Assembly: GCA_018402385.1 (NCBI GenBank)
Contig: JAGYJA010000003.1
Coordinates: 202,236 to 266,235, forward strand
DNA from: Flavobacteriaceae bacterium
GTDB lineage: Bacteria; Bacteroidota; Bacteroidia; Flavobacteriales; Flavobacteriaceae
Length of the DNA stretch: 64,000 nucleotides
Reading direction: 5' to 3'
In this document: positions 17,970 through 27,474 of the stretch, one piece after another
Numbering within the stretch: the stretch's first letter is position 1
Layout of the letters: every line of letters begins with the position of its first letter
Program-made: the position numbers and the translations under genes
Notes under the pieces: generated by a model
The model's input: the letters and a program-made list of their open reading frames with translations, nothing else
The model's database searches: none
What the model was told of the DNA's origin: nothing

Positions 17970-19301
17970 ATGAAAGCACTTATACTCTTTTTATTGTGTT
18001 TAAATCTTACATTTCTAACTGATTTAAATGCTCAATCCTCCCAAATTCTCATCAAAGACATCAACATTTTTAATGGCAAGTCAGAGCAAATCACCAAAGC
18101 AAATATTTTAATTGAAGGGCAACTCATCAAACAAATTTCGCCTTCCCCATTAACCGTATCTGAAAACACCTTGGTAATAGATGGAACCGGAAAATATGTG
18201 ATGCCCGGTTTAATCGACGCACACGTTCACGTGATGTTTGAGAGCATCCCTCAGCAACAAGCTTTGTTTTCAGATTTTGCCTTTCTAAATTTATTTGCTG
18301 CAAAAGCAGCTGAGGAGCAGTTGATGAGAGGCTTTACAACCGTTAGGGATTTAGGCGGAGGATCGCTTTCATTGGCAAAAGCGATTGATATGGGCTTGGC
18401 TAAAGGACCACGCATTTTTTCAAGTGGCGCTTTTATCTCCCAAACCGGAGGTCATGGTGATTTTGGCTTACCCACAGATGTGCCCAGAAAAGTCGGGGAA
18501 CTTTCCTATGTGGAAAGAAATGGCATTGTCTCGATTGCTGATGGTGTTGACCAGGTGTTAATGCGTTCAAGAGAACAGCTTAGACAAGGAGCTACTCAAT
18601 TAAAATTGATGGCTGGTGGTGGAGTGGCCTCCAGTTATGACCCACTGGATGTGACACAATATACGCTCGAAGAATTTAAGGCAGCCGTGAGCGCAGCAGA
18701 AAACTGGGGAACCTATGTAACTGTTCACGCTTACACCCCAAACGCAATTCAGACGGCCATTAACGCTGGTGTAAAATGCATCGACCACGGACAATTGGCT
18801 GATGAAGCAACCGCAAAATTAATGGCTGAAAAAGGAGTCTGGTGGAGCTTACAACCCTTTTTAGATGATGAAGACGCCAATGCTTATCCCGAAGGCTCCG
18901 CAAACAGAGCAAAACAAATTGAAGTTTCTGAAGGCACTGACAATGCTTACAAACTTGCAAAAAAATACAATATCAAAACAGCCTGGGGAACAGATAACCT
19001 CTTCAACGCTGTTAACGCAAAAAAGCAAGGCAAAAAGCTTACTAAACTCACCCGCTGGTACACCCCTTTTGAAGTACTTAAAATGGCCACCGCAGACAAT
19101 GCTGAACTATTAAATTTAAGCGGCAAAAGAAACCCTTACCAAAAAGGAGACCTCGGTATTATTGCAGAAGGCGCTTATGCAGACTTGATTATTCTTAATG
19201 AAAACCCCCTTGAGAACATTCATCTAATTGAAAATCCCAGTGAAAACTTTAAATTGATTATGAAAAACGGTTTTATTTATAAAAACACAATGAATTATTA
19301 A
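17970..19301 (+). CDS. Secreted metal-dependent amidohydrolase (imidazolonepropionase-like)
   Basis: A 443-residue TIM-barrel hydrolase with an export signal (residues 1-22, ending LNAQ), so it acts in the periplasm or outside the cell. Metal ligands are visible: His85 and His87 in LIDAHVHVM, then further His residues in TVHAYTPNAI and CIDHGQLAD, and an Asp in WGTDNLF. It belongs to the broad group that includes Xaa-Pro dipeptidase-type and imidazolonepropionase-like enzymes. The substrate cannot be determined from sequence. It may head a transcriptional unit with the aminotransferase 41 nt downstream. Confidence 0.88.
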   Translation: MKALILFLLCLNLTFLTDLNAQSSQILIKDINIFNGKSEQITKANILIEGQLIKQISPSPLTVSENTLVIDGTGKYVMPGLIDAHVHVMFESIPQQQALFSDFAFLNLFAAKAAEEQLMRGFTTVRDLGGGSLSLAKAIDMGLAKGPRIFSSGAFISQTGGHGDFGLPTDVPRKVGELSYVERNGIVSIADGVDQVLMRSREQLRQGATQLKLMAGGGVASSYDPLDVTQYTLEEFKAAVSAAENWGTYVTVHAYTPNAIQTAINAGVKCIDHGQLADEATAKLMAEKGVWWSLQPFLDDEDANAYPEGSANRAKQIEVSEGTDNAYKLAKKYNIKTAWGTDNLFNAVNAKKQGKKLTKLTRWYTPFEVLKMATADNAELLNLSGKRNPYQKGDLGIIAEGAYADLIILNENPLENIHLIENPSENFKLIMKNGFIYKNTMNY

Positions 19302-19342
19302 ATGTTTAAATGGGATTTAGTCACTGTTAATAAAACTAAAAA

Positions 19343-20260
19343 ATGATTCACGGTACGCATAACGCACTTGATGACTCTCGCAATAAAGCCATTAAAATCT
19401 TTATCAATGGTATATTACACCCTCGAGAAGAAGCAAAAATCTCTGTTTTTGATAGTGGTTATCTGGTAGGTGATGGGGTTTGGGAGGCTTTTAGAGTGCA
19501 TCAAGGTAAAATGATTTTTGTGCACAAACACCTCGACCGTCTTTGGCAATCGGCTAAGGTGGTGGGGATTGCAATTCCTTTCAGCAGGGAGGAGTTATTG
19601 CAAAACATCCAAACCACACTGGATGCTAATGAAATGAAAGACCACATCCATGTGCGCGTTATGCTTACACGGGGCATTAAAAAAACACCTTCACAAGACC
19701 CGCGGCTTACCATTTCAGGTCCCAATCTTGTCATTATTGCCGAACACAAAGCTGCCTCTCCTGAAACTAAAAATAAAGGAATCACCCTATTTACTTCCAC
19801 CTTTCGCAGAGGTTCCCCTGACTATCTCGACCCGCGCTTGAATTGTCACAGCAAGTTACACGAAGTGCAAGCTTTAATGCAAGCCCTGGAAGCCGGTGCA
19901 GATGAAGCCCTGATGCTCGATATCCACGGTTTTGTTTCTACCTGTAATGCAACCAACTTTTTTATGGTTAAAAACGACGAAGTGTGGACCTCTACCGGAC
20001 AGTACTGTATGAATGGCATCACACGCGGAAATATCATTTCACTTTGTGAGCAAAACAACATCGTTTGCAAACAGAAAAACTATTCGCTGTTTGATGTTTA
20101 TGGTGCAGATGAAGCCTTTGTTACAGGCACTTTTGGCGGTCTCACTCCTGTAACTAAGATCGATGGTAAAACTATTGGTGATGGAAAATGCGGCCCCGTC
20201 ACGGAACGGTTAAGCCGACTTTATCAAGAACTTGTCACAAAAGAAATTCAATTTTCATAA
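19343..20260 (+). CDS. Aminotransferase class IV homologue with altered PLP-site residues
   Basis: A 305-residue fold-type IV PLP enzyme related to branched-chain and D-amino-acid aminotransferases. Family features include GYLVGDGVWEAFR at about 40-51, RLTISGPNLVI, and a C-terminal GADEAFVTGTFGGLTPV loop. The likely Schiff-base Lys is Lys171 (NCHSKLHEV), but it is closer to the next motif than usual, as if one helical turn were missing. The Glu that normally contacts the pyridine nitrogen (pattern Gly-x-Val-Ser/Thr-Glu) is Thr200 here (GFVSTCNATN). The reaction is therefore uncertain. The next gene starts at the very next base after its stop, so the pair is surely co-transcribed. Confidence 0.85.
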   Translation: MIHGTHNALDDSRNKAIKIFINGILHPREEAKISVFDSGYLVGDGVWEAFRVHQGKMIFVHKHLDRLWQSAKVVGIAIPFSREELLQNIQTTLDANEMKDHIHVRVMLTRGIKKTPSQDPRLTISGPNLVIIAEHKAASPETKNKGITLFTSTFRRGSPDYLDPRLNCHSKLHEVQALMQALEAGADEALMLDIHGFVSTCNATNFFMVKNDEVWTSTGQYCMNGITRGNIISLCEQNNIVCKQKNYSLFDVYGADEAFVTGTFGGLTPVTKIDGKTIGDGKCGPVTERLSRLYQELVTKEIQFS

Positions 20261-20989
20261 ATGGCAGCTCCCATTAAACGCATATCACTTTGGTCCGGCC
20301 CACGAAATATCTCTACTACTTTGATGTATTCTTTTGCTCAGCGAATAGACACTCAGGTTTTTGACGAGCCGCTATATGGTTTTTACCTAAAAAACAGCCA
20401 AGCTAAAGAATATCACCCCGGAGCTGATGAAATCATCAAAACGATGGAAACCAGTGGTGAAAAAGTCGTTGAAATGATGAAAACGCATTCTGAAAAACCG
20501 GTACTGTTTTTTAAAAACATGACCCATCATTTAGTACCCGGCTTGGATCGTGATTTCTTAAAAGACTTGACCAATGTCATCCTGACCCGCGACCCTGTGG
20601 AAATGCTCCCCTCTTATGCTGAAGTGGTTGAAACCCCAACACTTGAAGATGTGGGTTATAAAATGCATGTAGAACTTGTAGAGCAACTGCAAAAAAACAA
20701 TTTACCTGTTATCGTAATAGATTCAAAAGCGGTCTTGTTAAATCCGGAAAAGCAATTACAAAAATTATGTGAGGCTATCGGCATCTCTTTTGACCCGGCG
20801 ATGTTAAAGTGGACACCCGATGCCCGGTCTGAGGATGGAAGCTGGGCAAAGTATTGGTATACAAACATTCATAAATCATCAGGATTTATACCTTACCAAC
20901 CGAAAACAAAACCTTTTCCTGAAAAACTCAAACCATTATTGGAAGAGTGTATGCCTTATTATGAGAAGTTATTAAAATTTGCAATTTAA
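20261..20989 (+). CDS. Sulfotransferase-like P-loop protein
   Basis: A 242-residue protein with the two nucleotide-binding marks of the PAPS-dependent sulfotransferase fold. One is a phosphate-binding loop near residues 12-20 (SGPRNISTT); the other is an Arg-Asp-Pro...Ser segment at about 110-118 (TRDPVEMLPS). Length fits a minimal sulfotransferase domain. The substrate is unknown. It begins at the base after the aminotransferase-like stop. As I recall, some plant proteins named branched-chain aminotransferase-like join these two domains in one chain, which would support a shared pathway; I could not check this. Its stop overlaps that of tadA by 4 nt. Confidence 0.8.
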   Translation: MAAPIKRISLWSGPRNISTTLMYSFAQRIDTQVFDEPLYGFYLKNSQAKEYHPGADEIIKTMETSGEKVVEMMKTHSEKPVLFFKNMTHHLVPGLDRDFLKDLTNVILTRDPVEMLPSYAEVVETPTLEDVGYKMHVELVEQLQKNNLPVIVIDSKAVLLNPEKQLQKLCEAIGISFDPAMLKWTPDARSEDGSWAKYWYTNIHKSSGFIPYQPKTKPFPEKLKPLLEECMPYYEKLLKFAI

Positions 20990-21435
20990 TTCAAATTCCG
21001 CTTCTCAATAAAAAATCGTTTTAATATTTCGGATGCTTCTTCAGCTAAAACACCGCCTTCCAGCTTGGTCTTGGGATGAAGTTGGGTTTTCATAATGATA
21101 CAACCCCGTTGCTCGTCCCTTGCACCATAAACGATGCGGTCAATCTGACTCCAGGCAAGCGCACCTGCACACATTTGACAGGGTTCAATGGTGACATAGA
21201 GTGTACATTTTTTCAGGTATTTTCCACCCAAATAATCGGCGGCAGCGGTGATGGCTTGCATTTCAGCATGAGCAGTAACGTCATTTAAGGTTTCGGTGAG
21301 GTTGTGTGCACGGGCAATGATTTTGTTTTCAACTACAATGACCGCACCAATAGGAATCTCACCTTTCGCGAAAGCGTTTTCAGCCTCCTGCAGGGCGCGT
21401 TTCATAAAATATGTGTCGTCAAAAGGTTCAAACAT
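20986..21435 (-). CDS. tadA: tRNA adenosine deaminase (TadA)
   Basis: A 149-residue zinc deaminase of the CDA fold that converts A34 to inosine in the tRNA-Arg anticodon. The active-site motifs are His56-Ala-Glu58 (HAEMQAI) and Pro85-Cys86-x-x-Cys89 (PCQMC). TadA-specific context is present (ARAHNLTETLNDVTAHAEM, GALAWSQIDRIVYGARD, and a C-terminal helix with RFFIEKR). A guanine-deaminase relative is less likely given these segments. It converges on the sulfotransferase-like gene with overlapping stops. Confidence 0.93.
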   Translation of the reverse strand: MFEPFDDTYFMKRALQEAENAFAKGEIPIGAVIVVENKIIARAHNLTETLNDVTAHAEMQAITAAADYLGGKYLKKCTLYVTIEPCQMCAGALAWSQIDRIVYGARDEQRGCIIMKTQLHPKTKLEGGVLAEEASEILKRFFIEKRNLN

Positions 21436-21436
21436 A

Positions 21437-21470
21437 AAAATTCCAAATTACAAGTACCAAATTCCAAAAG
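21437..21470. repeat. AT-rich interspersed repeat (TTCCAAATTACAAGTACCAAATTCC type)
   Basis: Three imperfect copies of a CCAAATT-like unit lie between tadA and dxs. Such stretches are, from memory, frequent between genes in flavobacterial genomes. No coding or regulatory role is evident. Confidence 0.4.
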
Positions 21471-21555
21471 GGTGGTGAGTGGCTAGAGATGAGAGGTGAG
21501 TTATAAACAACTCAAAGACTCAAATCTAAACAGCTAAAATACAACTTCAATTGTT

Positions 21556-21563
21556 TACTTTTG
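21556..21563 (+). promoter_or_regulatory. -7 promoter element of dxs (TACTTTTG)
   Basis: A perfect TAnnTTTG match with only 4 nt (CAGT) between its last base and the dxs ATG. Transcription would start at or next to the start codon. Confidence 0.6.
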
Positions 21564-21567
21564 CAGT

Positions 21568-23337
21568 ATGGCAGCATCTTTATTAGACACCATTTCCTTT
21601 CCGGAGGATTTACGCAAACTGGCACCAGGGCAATTGCCTCAGGTTGCCATGGAGTTGCGCAAGTTTATCATTGATATTGTTGCTACTAAAGAAGGTCATC
21701 TGGGTGCCAGCCTGGGTGTAGTAGAGTTAACAATTGCGCTACATTATGTATTCAACACTCCAGATGATATTTTGGTTTGGGATGTGGGACATCAGGCTTA
21801 CGGACATAAAATACTTACAGGTCGAAAAAAAGAATTTGACACAAACAGGCGTTTGAATGGCATAAGCGGTTTTCCGAAAAGGGAAGAAAGTGTTTTTGAT
21901 CCTTTTGGCGTGGGACACAGTTCGACAGCCATTTCTGCCACCTTGGGGATGGCTATTGCAGCTCAACTTAACGGCAATACAAAGCGTCAACACATAGCTG
22001 TGGTGGGTGATGCTTCAATAGCTTCAGGAATGGCTTTTGAAGGACTCAATCACGCCGGTGTTACTAACACAAACCTTTTAGTCATCCTAAACGACAACGC
22101 CATAGGCATTGACCCCAGTGTGGGTGCTTTAAAGGAATATTTGACCAAAGCTACTCTCAAAAGAACGCCCAAACAAGACAATATTTTTGAAGCCTTGAAT
22201 TTTGATTATTCGGGTCCGGTTGATGGGCATAATTTATTGGAATTGCTGCAGGAGTTGGAACGTTTAAAGAAGGTGCCGGGTCCTAAACTGCTTCACGTTA
22301 TTACTAAAAAAGGAAAAGGCCTCCGTCAAGCGGAAGAAGACCAGGTAAAATATCATGCTCCCGGAAAATTCAATAAAGACACAGGTGATTTACTGCCTAA
22401 ATCGGCTGTATTACAACCACCAAAATTTCAGGATGTATTTGGAATTACAATGGTAGAACTTGCCGAACAAAACCCAAAAATCATGGGCATCACTCCGGCA
22501 ATGCCCACGGGGAGCTCTTTAAAGTTTATGATGGATAAATTTCCTTCCCGGGCATTTGATGTGGGAATTGCTGAGCAGCACGCAGTTACTTTTTCTGCGG
22601 GTTTGGTAACTCAGGGAATGATAGTTTTTTGTAATATCTACTCTACTTTTTTACAGCGCGCTTATGATCAGGTGATTCATGATGTGTGTTTACAAAAGCT
22701 TCCGGTGATTTTTTGTTTGGATCGCGCAGGAATTGTGGGTGAAGACGGCGCGACACATCACGGAATTTTTGATTTAGGGTATTTGCGTTGCATTCCCAAT
22801 TTGATTGTTTTCGCTCCGCGAAATGAAATAGAGTTACGCAATATGATGTATACAGCTTCACTGGGGCTAGAATTACCCATTGCGATAAGATATCCCCGAG
22901 GACGTGGCAGGTTGATGGATTGGAAACAACCCTTTTCTAAAATTGAAATCGGTAAAGGAGTACAAATCAAGAAAGGACCTTCAATGGCGGTGCTCACTAT
23001 TGGCACAATAATAAACAACGTTATAGATGCATTGGAATCTATTGAAAGTTCCAAAATTGCTCTTTATGATATGCGATTTGTAAAACCTTTGGATGAGGCA
23101 TTGCTGCATACTGTTTTCAAAACACATAAAACTATCATCACTGTTGAAGATGGCATAAAGACAAGTGGTTTTGGGAGTGCTATTCTTGAGTTTGCTGCAC
23201 AACACAATTACAAAAACAACATCCAACTGCTAGGAGTTTCTGATTTTTTTCCTGAACACGGCACCATTGAAGAGCTTCTAGATTTGAGTGGCCTTTCAAC
23301 AAACAAGATTGCTGATTTTTTAAGTAAACTTCAATAA
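21568..23337 (+). CDS. dxs: 1-deoxy-D-xylulose-5-phosphate synthase
   Basis: A ThDP-dependent enzyme of 589 residues that condenses pyruvate and glyceraldehyde-3-phosphate in the first step of the MEP isoprenoid pathway. DXS landmarks include GHLGASLG (about 43-50), WDVGHQAYGHKILTGR, the ThDP/Mg motif from GDASIASG (147-154) to LNDN (174-177), EQHAVTFSAG, and the DRAG..GEDG.THHG stretch typical of DXS rather than transketolase. It is a little shorter than the usual 620-640 residues. It supplies precursors for the polyprenyl synthase encoded 9 kb upstream. Confidence 0.93.
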   Translation: MAASLLDTISFPEDLRKLAPGQLPQVAMELRKFIIDIVATKEGHLGASLGVVELTIALHYVFNTPDDILVWDVGHQAYGHKILTGRKKEFDTNRRLNGISGFPKREESVFDPFGVGHSSTAISATLGMAIAAQLNGNTKRQHIAVVGDASIASGMAFEGLNHAGVTNTNLLVILNDNAIGIDPSVGALKEYLTKATLKRTPKQDNIFEALNFDYSGPVDGHNLLELLQELERLKKVPGPKLLHVITKKGKGLRQAEEDQVKYHAPGKFNKDTGDLLPKSAVLQPPKFQDVFGITMVELAEQNPKIMGITPAMPTGSSLKFMMDKFPSRAFDVGIAEQHAVTFSAGLVTQGMIVFCNIYSTFLQRAYDQVIHDVCLQKLPVIFCLDRAGIVGEDGATHHGIFDLGYLRCIPNLIVFAPRNEIELRNMMYTASLGLELPIAIRYPRGRGRLMDWKQPFSKIEIGKGVQIKKGPSMAVLTIGTIINNVIDALESIESSKIALYDMRFVKPLDEALLHTVFKTHKTIITVEDGIKTSGFGSAILEFAAQHNYKNNIQLLGVSDFFPEHGTIEELLDLSGLSTNKIADFLSKLQ

Positions 23338-23367
23338 AAAAAGACTGCCATTTCTGACAGTCTTTTT
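23338..23367. terminator. Bidirectional terminator between dxs and M36 peptidase
   Basis: A 10-bp stem (AAAAAGACTG and complement) around a 10-nt partly paired loop, with A- and T-runs on the two sides. It starts at the base after the dxs stop. Confidence 0.85.
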
Positions 23368-23396
23368 CAAATAAACAATTAAACTAATAAAAAAAA

Positions 23397-25997
23397 TTAT
23401 CTGATTATCAATTTTGAGTTGTGCGTATAATTTTCACCTTCAATTTGAATTATGTACACGCCTGTTTTTAAATTACCTGTTTGCAGATTCACGGTACCTG
23501 TCATATTAACTTCCTGAGAAAATACTATTCGTCCGTTAATATCAAAGATAGAAATCTTACTTTGCCCCATATCTTGTCTAGTGACTATATTGATATCTCC
23601 ATCTGAAGGGTTGGGGTAAATCATAATGTTATTGAGTGATTGGTCTTCAGTACTTAGCAAACAGTCTTCCGGAACATCAAAAGCTTCAACCTGGTCAAAG
23701 CGGTTATTTGAACTTCCTTGACTTGCGCTTAAGCCCAATCCTCTGTTTGCAAATACATTCCATATCAAACATCTGTTTACGCCATCATTAGCGAGTTCAT
23801 CTGCTTGAAGAATAGCGTCTCTACCTGTAACAAATCCGGGATTACAAGGTTGTAGTTTTAAGGCATCAACAACAAGTTGTAATGCGATGTTATTACCGCC
23901 TGTTCCTTCATAGATATCTGGGTCAAATCCATATTCATCAATTAATGCCCAAGTCAAATCCCAAAGCATAGTTGCCCATACAAAACCAATTCCGTGTGGT
24001 TGAGAAATACCTTGATTATTTGTTGCTGCATATGTAAAAGGATTGATTGAAAAATCTGTACTATAAGGTGCAGGTCTGATTCCATTTCCATCAATGGGTT
24101 GTCCAATTGCAAATGTACCAATACCTCTTCTTTGCCCGGGAGTATCCCCTTCTTTCATAGTGAGAATGAGTCCAAAATAATCGCTCCATCCCTCTCCCAT
24201 TTGTTCATCATTACCAAGACATCCTGTGTTAAATGCACCGCCGGTGAGTCTGTTTGAAATACCATGTCCATACTCGTGTGCAATTATTCCATTATCTAAA
24301 GTTCCATCAATATTATAGGGGCCAGCATCTAAAATGGTCCCATTGATTGTTGCGCCACCATCTAATGCAGTAATTAATGCTTCTCCATCTGTTTGGTTTA
24401 CCATAAGTGAAGGAATGGTAACGCTGCCTCCCACATCGCCTGGTGCCATAGCAAAGGGTGCTCCAGGTTCATTATTTACAATGATTACTGCAACTGCTCC
24501 TTGGTTTTCTGCAGCTAAAGCTTTGAATCCAAATTGGCATTCACCCCTTCTAATTACAACTATTTTTCCATTTAAGTCGCCACCATTTGTAATGGCATCA
24601 CAGGCATCATTAGGGTCTGTTGATGCTCCAGAATTGTTATCTATAACCAATGCTAGATCTGCGGTGAGCGGTGTAGTTGGTATAGGTGCTCCAAAATTTG
24701 CGCCTATTCCCTCATATCCACCTGCTAATGGACCATTATTTATAGTTAAAACCTCACCCGGAGGTCCTTGAGCACTCCATAAATACATTTGCATTCTGGG
24801 TCTATTACCTTCCGGAGGTGTTCCAAAGTTAGCATTGTTTAAACCCCCACCATCTTGTGCATCTGCATTTACTGAATCGTTTCCAAGACCTTGACCTGAA
24901 TAATTTGTTTCCTGAAAATTACCACTGGCTTCGTCAAAACCATATCTAGAAAAAACATCGTGTATAATATTGTTCCAGTAGAATAAGTTAGTTGTTGCAC
25001 CATCTATATATCCAACAGGCTGTTGATTAAAGTTGAAAGGAAAATCAAAATTTAAATCCGGACCTCCTTCTGCAGAGTTTCCAGTATTATTTCCAGCTAA
25101 ATCTGCTCTTGCTCTTACGTTATTACCTCTGGTGACAGTAAATTCAGGTCCGGCAACGCCATTGGTGTCGTGCCATCCAAAAGGGGAAGTAAGTGGATCT
25201 GCCGGTTCTAAAATTAGTTCATCATCACCGTGATTTGGACTTTCATTTGGCAATGCAAAAACTCGATATTGTGCCCCGTCAACTAAGCTGTTTGTTGCAT
25301 TGACTTCAAGAATACTTTTTTCAATGATTCTTGAAGCTGCCATATTGTGTTCTGTTAAGTGTGCTTCTCCAAAATTACAACTTGTCACCCAGTCAAGGGT
25401 ATTCAATAACTGTCCTGTTTGAGCATCAATGCGCACACTGTACCAATGACTTCCGTCCAGGATATAAATGTCTAAATCCCAAGCAAGACGTAATGTTGTT
25501 TGTTCTTCATTGGGCTGTAATACTAACTTGACATTGATGTTTTCCTGTGAAATTGCACCCGTATTGAAAATATATTTATTTACATCTGGTGTTTCAATTA
25601 ACTGAAGTCCGGATGGAGTGTTGAGCCCCAATTGAGAAGCTGCTTGAAAGATGGCTTGCTCTGGTGTAAGGCCGGGACTTGTCGTATTCACTTTCTGAGA
25701 TAGAAAAGGGATAAAACTTTGCGTAAGGTGCTTGATTTCATTGTTGTTTGATATCGCAAAATTTGCTATGGCATTGAATACCTCAATTCCTTGATATCGT
25801 TGTACACTGTAAACGTGATTTACTTTTGTGCTTTTTGAATAATGTTGACTATAAATTTCAACGTCTGAAACATCTTGAGTTGTTAATCCCAACTGGAAAC
25901 GGTTTTCATTAAAATAAGAGTCAATAACGCCTGAAAAGTCTTGAGCGTTTAAGAACCCAAAACAGATAAAGGCAAGAAATAAAATAGTTTTTTTCAT
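23397..25997 (-). CDS. M36 (fungalysin-type) zinc metallopeptidase with T9SS type A sorting domain
   Basis: A secreted endopeptidase of 866 residues. Signal peptide at 1-18 (ending LNAQ). The fungalysin/thermolysin propeptide-like region is about 30-200. The zinc site is His574-Glu575-x-x-His578 (HEYGH) with the downstream Glu602 (EGWSD). A protease-associated (PA) domain at about 440-545 (IVVIRRGECQFGFKA) is inserted before the zinc motif. The last 75 residues start at IMIYPNPSDG and end KLIIR, a type A sorting domain for T9SS export. The enzyme is probably surface-released and used to digest external protein. Confidence 0.93.
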   Translation of the reverse strand: MKKTILFLAFICFGFLNAQDFSGVIDSYFNENRFQLGLTTQDVSDVEIYSQHYSKSTKVNHVYSVQRYQGIEVFNAIANFAISNNNEIKHLTQSFIPFLSQKVNTTSPGLTPEQAIFQAASQLGLNTPSGLQLIETPDVNKYIFNTGAISQENINVKLVLQPNEEQTTLRLAWDLDIYILDGSHWYSVRIDAQTGQLLNTLDWVTSCNFGEAHLTEHNMAASRIIEKSILEVNATNSLVDGAQYRVFALPNESPNHGDDELILEPADPLTSPFGWHDTNGVAGPEFTVTRGNNVRARADLAGNNTGNSAEGGPDLNFDFPFNFNQQPVGYIDGATTNLFYWNNIIHDVFSRYGFDEASGNFQETNYSGQGLGNDSVNADAQDGGGLNNANFGTPPEGNRPRMQMYLWSAQGPPGEVLTINNGPLAGGYEGIGANFGAPIPTTPLTADLALVIDNNSGASTDPNDACDAITNGGDLNGKIVVIRRGECQFGFKALAAENQGAVAVIIVNNEPGAPFAMAPGDVGGSVTIPSLMVNQTDGEALITALDGGATINGTILDAGPYNIDGTLDNGIIAHEYGHGISNRLTGGAFNTGCLGNDEQMGEGWSDYFGLILTMKEGDTPGQRRGIGTFAIGQPIDGNGIRPAPYSTDFSINPFTYAATNNQGISQPHGIGFVWATMLWDLTWALIDEYGFDPDIYEGTGGNNIALQLVVDALKLQPCNPGFVTGRDAILQADELANDGVNRCLIWNVFANRGLGLSASQGSSNNRFDQVEAFDVPEDCLLSTEDQSLNNIMIYPNPSDGDINIVTRQDMGQSKISIFDINGRIVFSQEVNMTGTVNLQTGNLKTGVYIIQIEGENYTHNSKLIIR

Positions 25998-26073
25998 TTT
26001 AAGAGGGAATTATGGCAGTAAACCATTAATATATTGATAGTTAAAAATTTAATTTGTTAAATATAGTGGAAAC

Positions 26074-26088
26074 TTGTTAAACTAACAA
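26074..26088. promoter_or_regulatory. Short inverted repeat upstream of the M36 peptidase
   Basis: TTGTTA-AAC-TAACAA, about 75-90 nt upstream of the peptidase start and just beyond the dgt 3' end. It could be an operator but is short enough to arise by chance in AT-rich DNA. Confidence 0.2.
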
Positions 26089-26118
26089 ATGTTTGTTTTG
26101 TTTTAACTTTTCAATTTT

Positions 26119-27468
26119 TCATTGAACGTTTTTGCCGTTTAGCTTATTGAAGATTAATAAAGCATTGCCATCAGTTAACCCGGCAATATAAGTACAGGTA
26201 TTTATTAAATAATCATACAATGTTGCCTTTCCATCATTTATCAAAAAATCAAGTTCTTCAAGTAGCAACTTGTCATAATGTGAACTTTTTGAAAGGTGAT
26301 AATTTTCAACTGCCTGGGTATAGGCATCGAGCAGTGTCGATAATATTTTGTAGCCGGCTATTTCCTTGTCGATGACCTCTCTGCTTTTGTAAATTTTTTG
26401 GATGCTTATTTTTATAATATCATTGATTTGAGCTTGAAACGAACTTTTCTCTAATAGGGATTGATTAAATTCGCCTTTAAGGATTTGTGCTTCGTTTTCG
26501 ATAAAAATACTAATTGCTTCTGTTATCAATCGGTTTATGGCGAGCGATCTTAAATAGCTAATCCTGTCTGAAGTATTTTTTAATTGGTGGTATTTTGAAA
26601 TATTCAAGCTATCCTTAACAAGTTTTGTCAAATACTCCAGAGCATATTCCTCATCAATCCATCCCAGATTAATCCCGTCTTCAAAATCGATAATCGTGTA
26701 ACAAATGTCATCTGCTGCCTCCACTAAAAATGCCAGCGGGTGCCTGTTATAGTGAATTTCTTCTTTACTTCCTCTTTTAATTAATCCTAATTCTTGTGCA
26801 ACTTCATCAAAAAATGGAGCATCAGATTGAAAGACTCCAAACTTTTTATCACAAATAGCTCCGGTGGGCTTTTTGGGCAGAGATTCTTTGGGGTATTTCA
26901 TAAAAGCACCCAGGGTAGCATACGTGAGACGCAAACCGCCTTCTACTCCTTCCCTGCTTTGGGTTAAAATTTTAAAGCCGTTTGCATTTCCTTCAAAGTC
27001 GATGAGGTCTTGGTATTGTTTTTCAGAAAGCTGGTTTTTAAACCGTTTGCCGTTTCCGTTAAGGAAATAATTGCCAATGGCTTTTTCGCCACTGTGGCCA
27101 AAGGGTGGGTTTCCAATATCATGAGCTAACGATGCCGCAGCGACGATGGCACCAAAATCATGGATGGTATATCCTAAAGTGTCTTTTAAATGAGGATGCT
27201 TTTCCAAAATGGCTTTGCCCACTTGACGCCCTAAAGAGCGACCCACTACCGAAACTTCCAAGCTGTGAGTTAAGCGCGTGTGTACAAAATCTGTTTTTGA
27301 CAAGGGAATGACCTGGGTTTTGTCCTGCAAGCTTCTAAAGGCAGATGAAAAAATAATTCGGTCATAATCTACTTCAAAGGCAAGGCGTGTTTCATCCTGT
27401 TCTATGCGAATTCTTTTGGTTGTATCACCTTGTTTTTTCAGTGATAACAATTGTTCCCATTGCATCAT
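26119..27468 (-). CDS. dgt: dGTP triphosphohydrolase (HD superfamily)
   Basis: An HD-domain phosphohydrolase that cleaves dGTP to deoxyguanosine and tripolyphosphate, controlling dNTP pools. From ATG 27468 it is 449 residues. Motifs: RLTHSLEVSVVGRSLG gives the first His, and LAHDIGNPPFGHSGEKAI carries the HD pair and the Dgt-specific GNPPFGH loop. A later segment, EAADDICYTIIDFEDG, matches dGTPases. The frame stays open for 33 codons upstream to 27567, but that stretch is low-complexity repeat sequence, so the start is set at the ATG pair 27465-27468 (MMQWEQLLS). Confidence 0.92.
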   Translation of the reverse strand: MMQWEQLLSLKKQGDTTKRIRIEQDETRLAFEVDYDRIIFSSAFRSLQDKTQVIPLSKTDFVHTRLTHSLEVSVVGRSLGRQVGKAILEKHPHLKDTLGYTIHDFGAIVAAASLAHDIGNPPFGHSGEKAIGNYFLNGNGKRFKNQLSEKQYQDLIDFEGNANGFKILTQSREGVEGGLRLTYATLGAFMKYPKESLPKKPTGAICDKKFGVFQSDAPFFDEVAQELGLIKRGSKEEIHYNRHPLAFLVEAADDICYTIIDFEDGINLGWIDEEYALEYLTKLVKDSLNISKYHQLKNTSDRISYLRSLAINRLITEAISIFIENEAQILKGEFNQSLLEKSSFQAQINDIIKISIQKIYKSREVIDKEIAGYKILSTLLDAYTQAVENYHLSKSSHYDKLLLEELDFLINDGKATLYDYLINTCTYIAGLTDGNALLIFNKLNGKNVQ

Positions 27469-27474
27469 AGGTTG

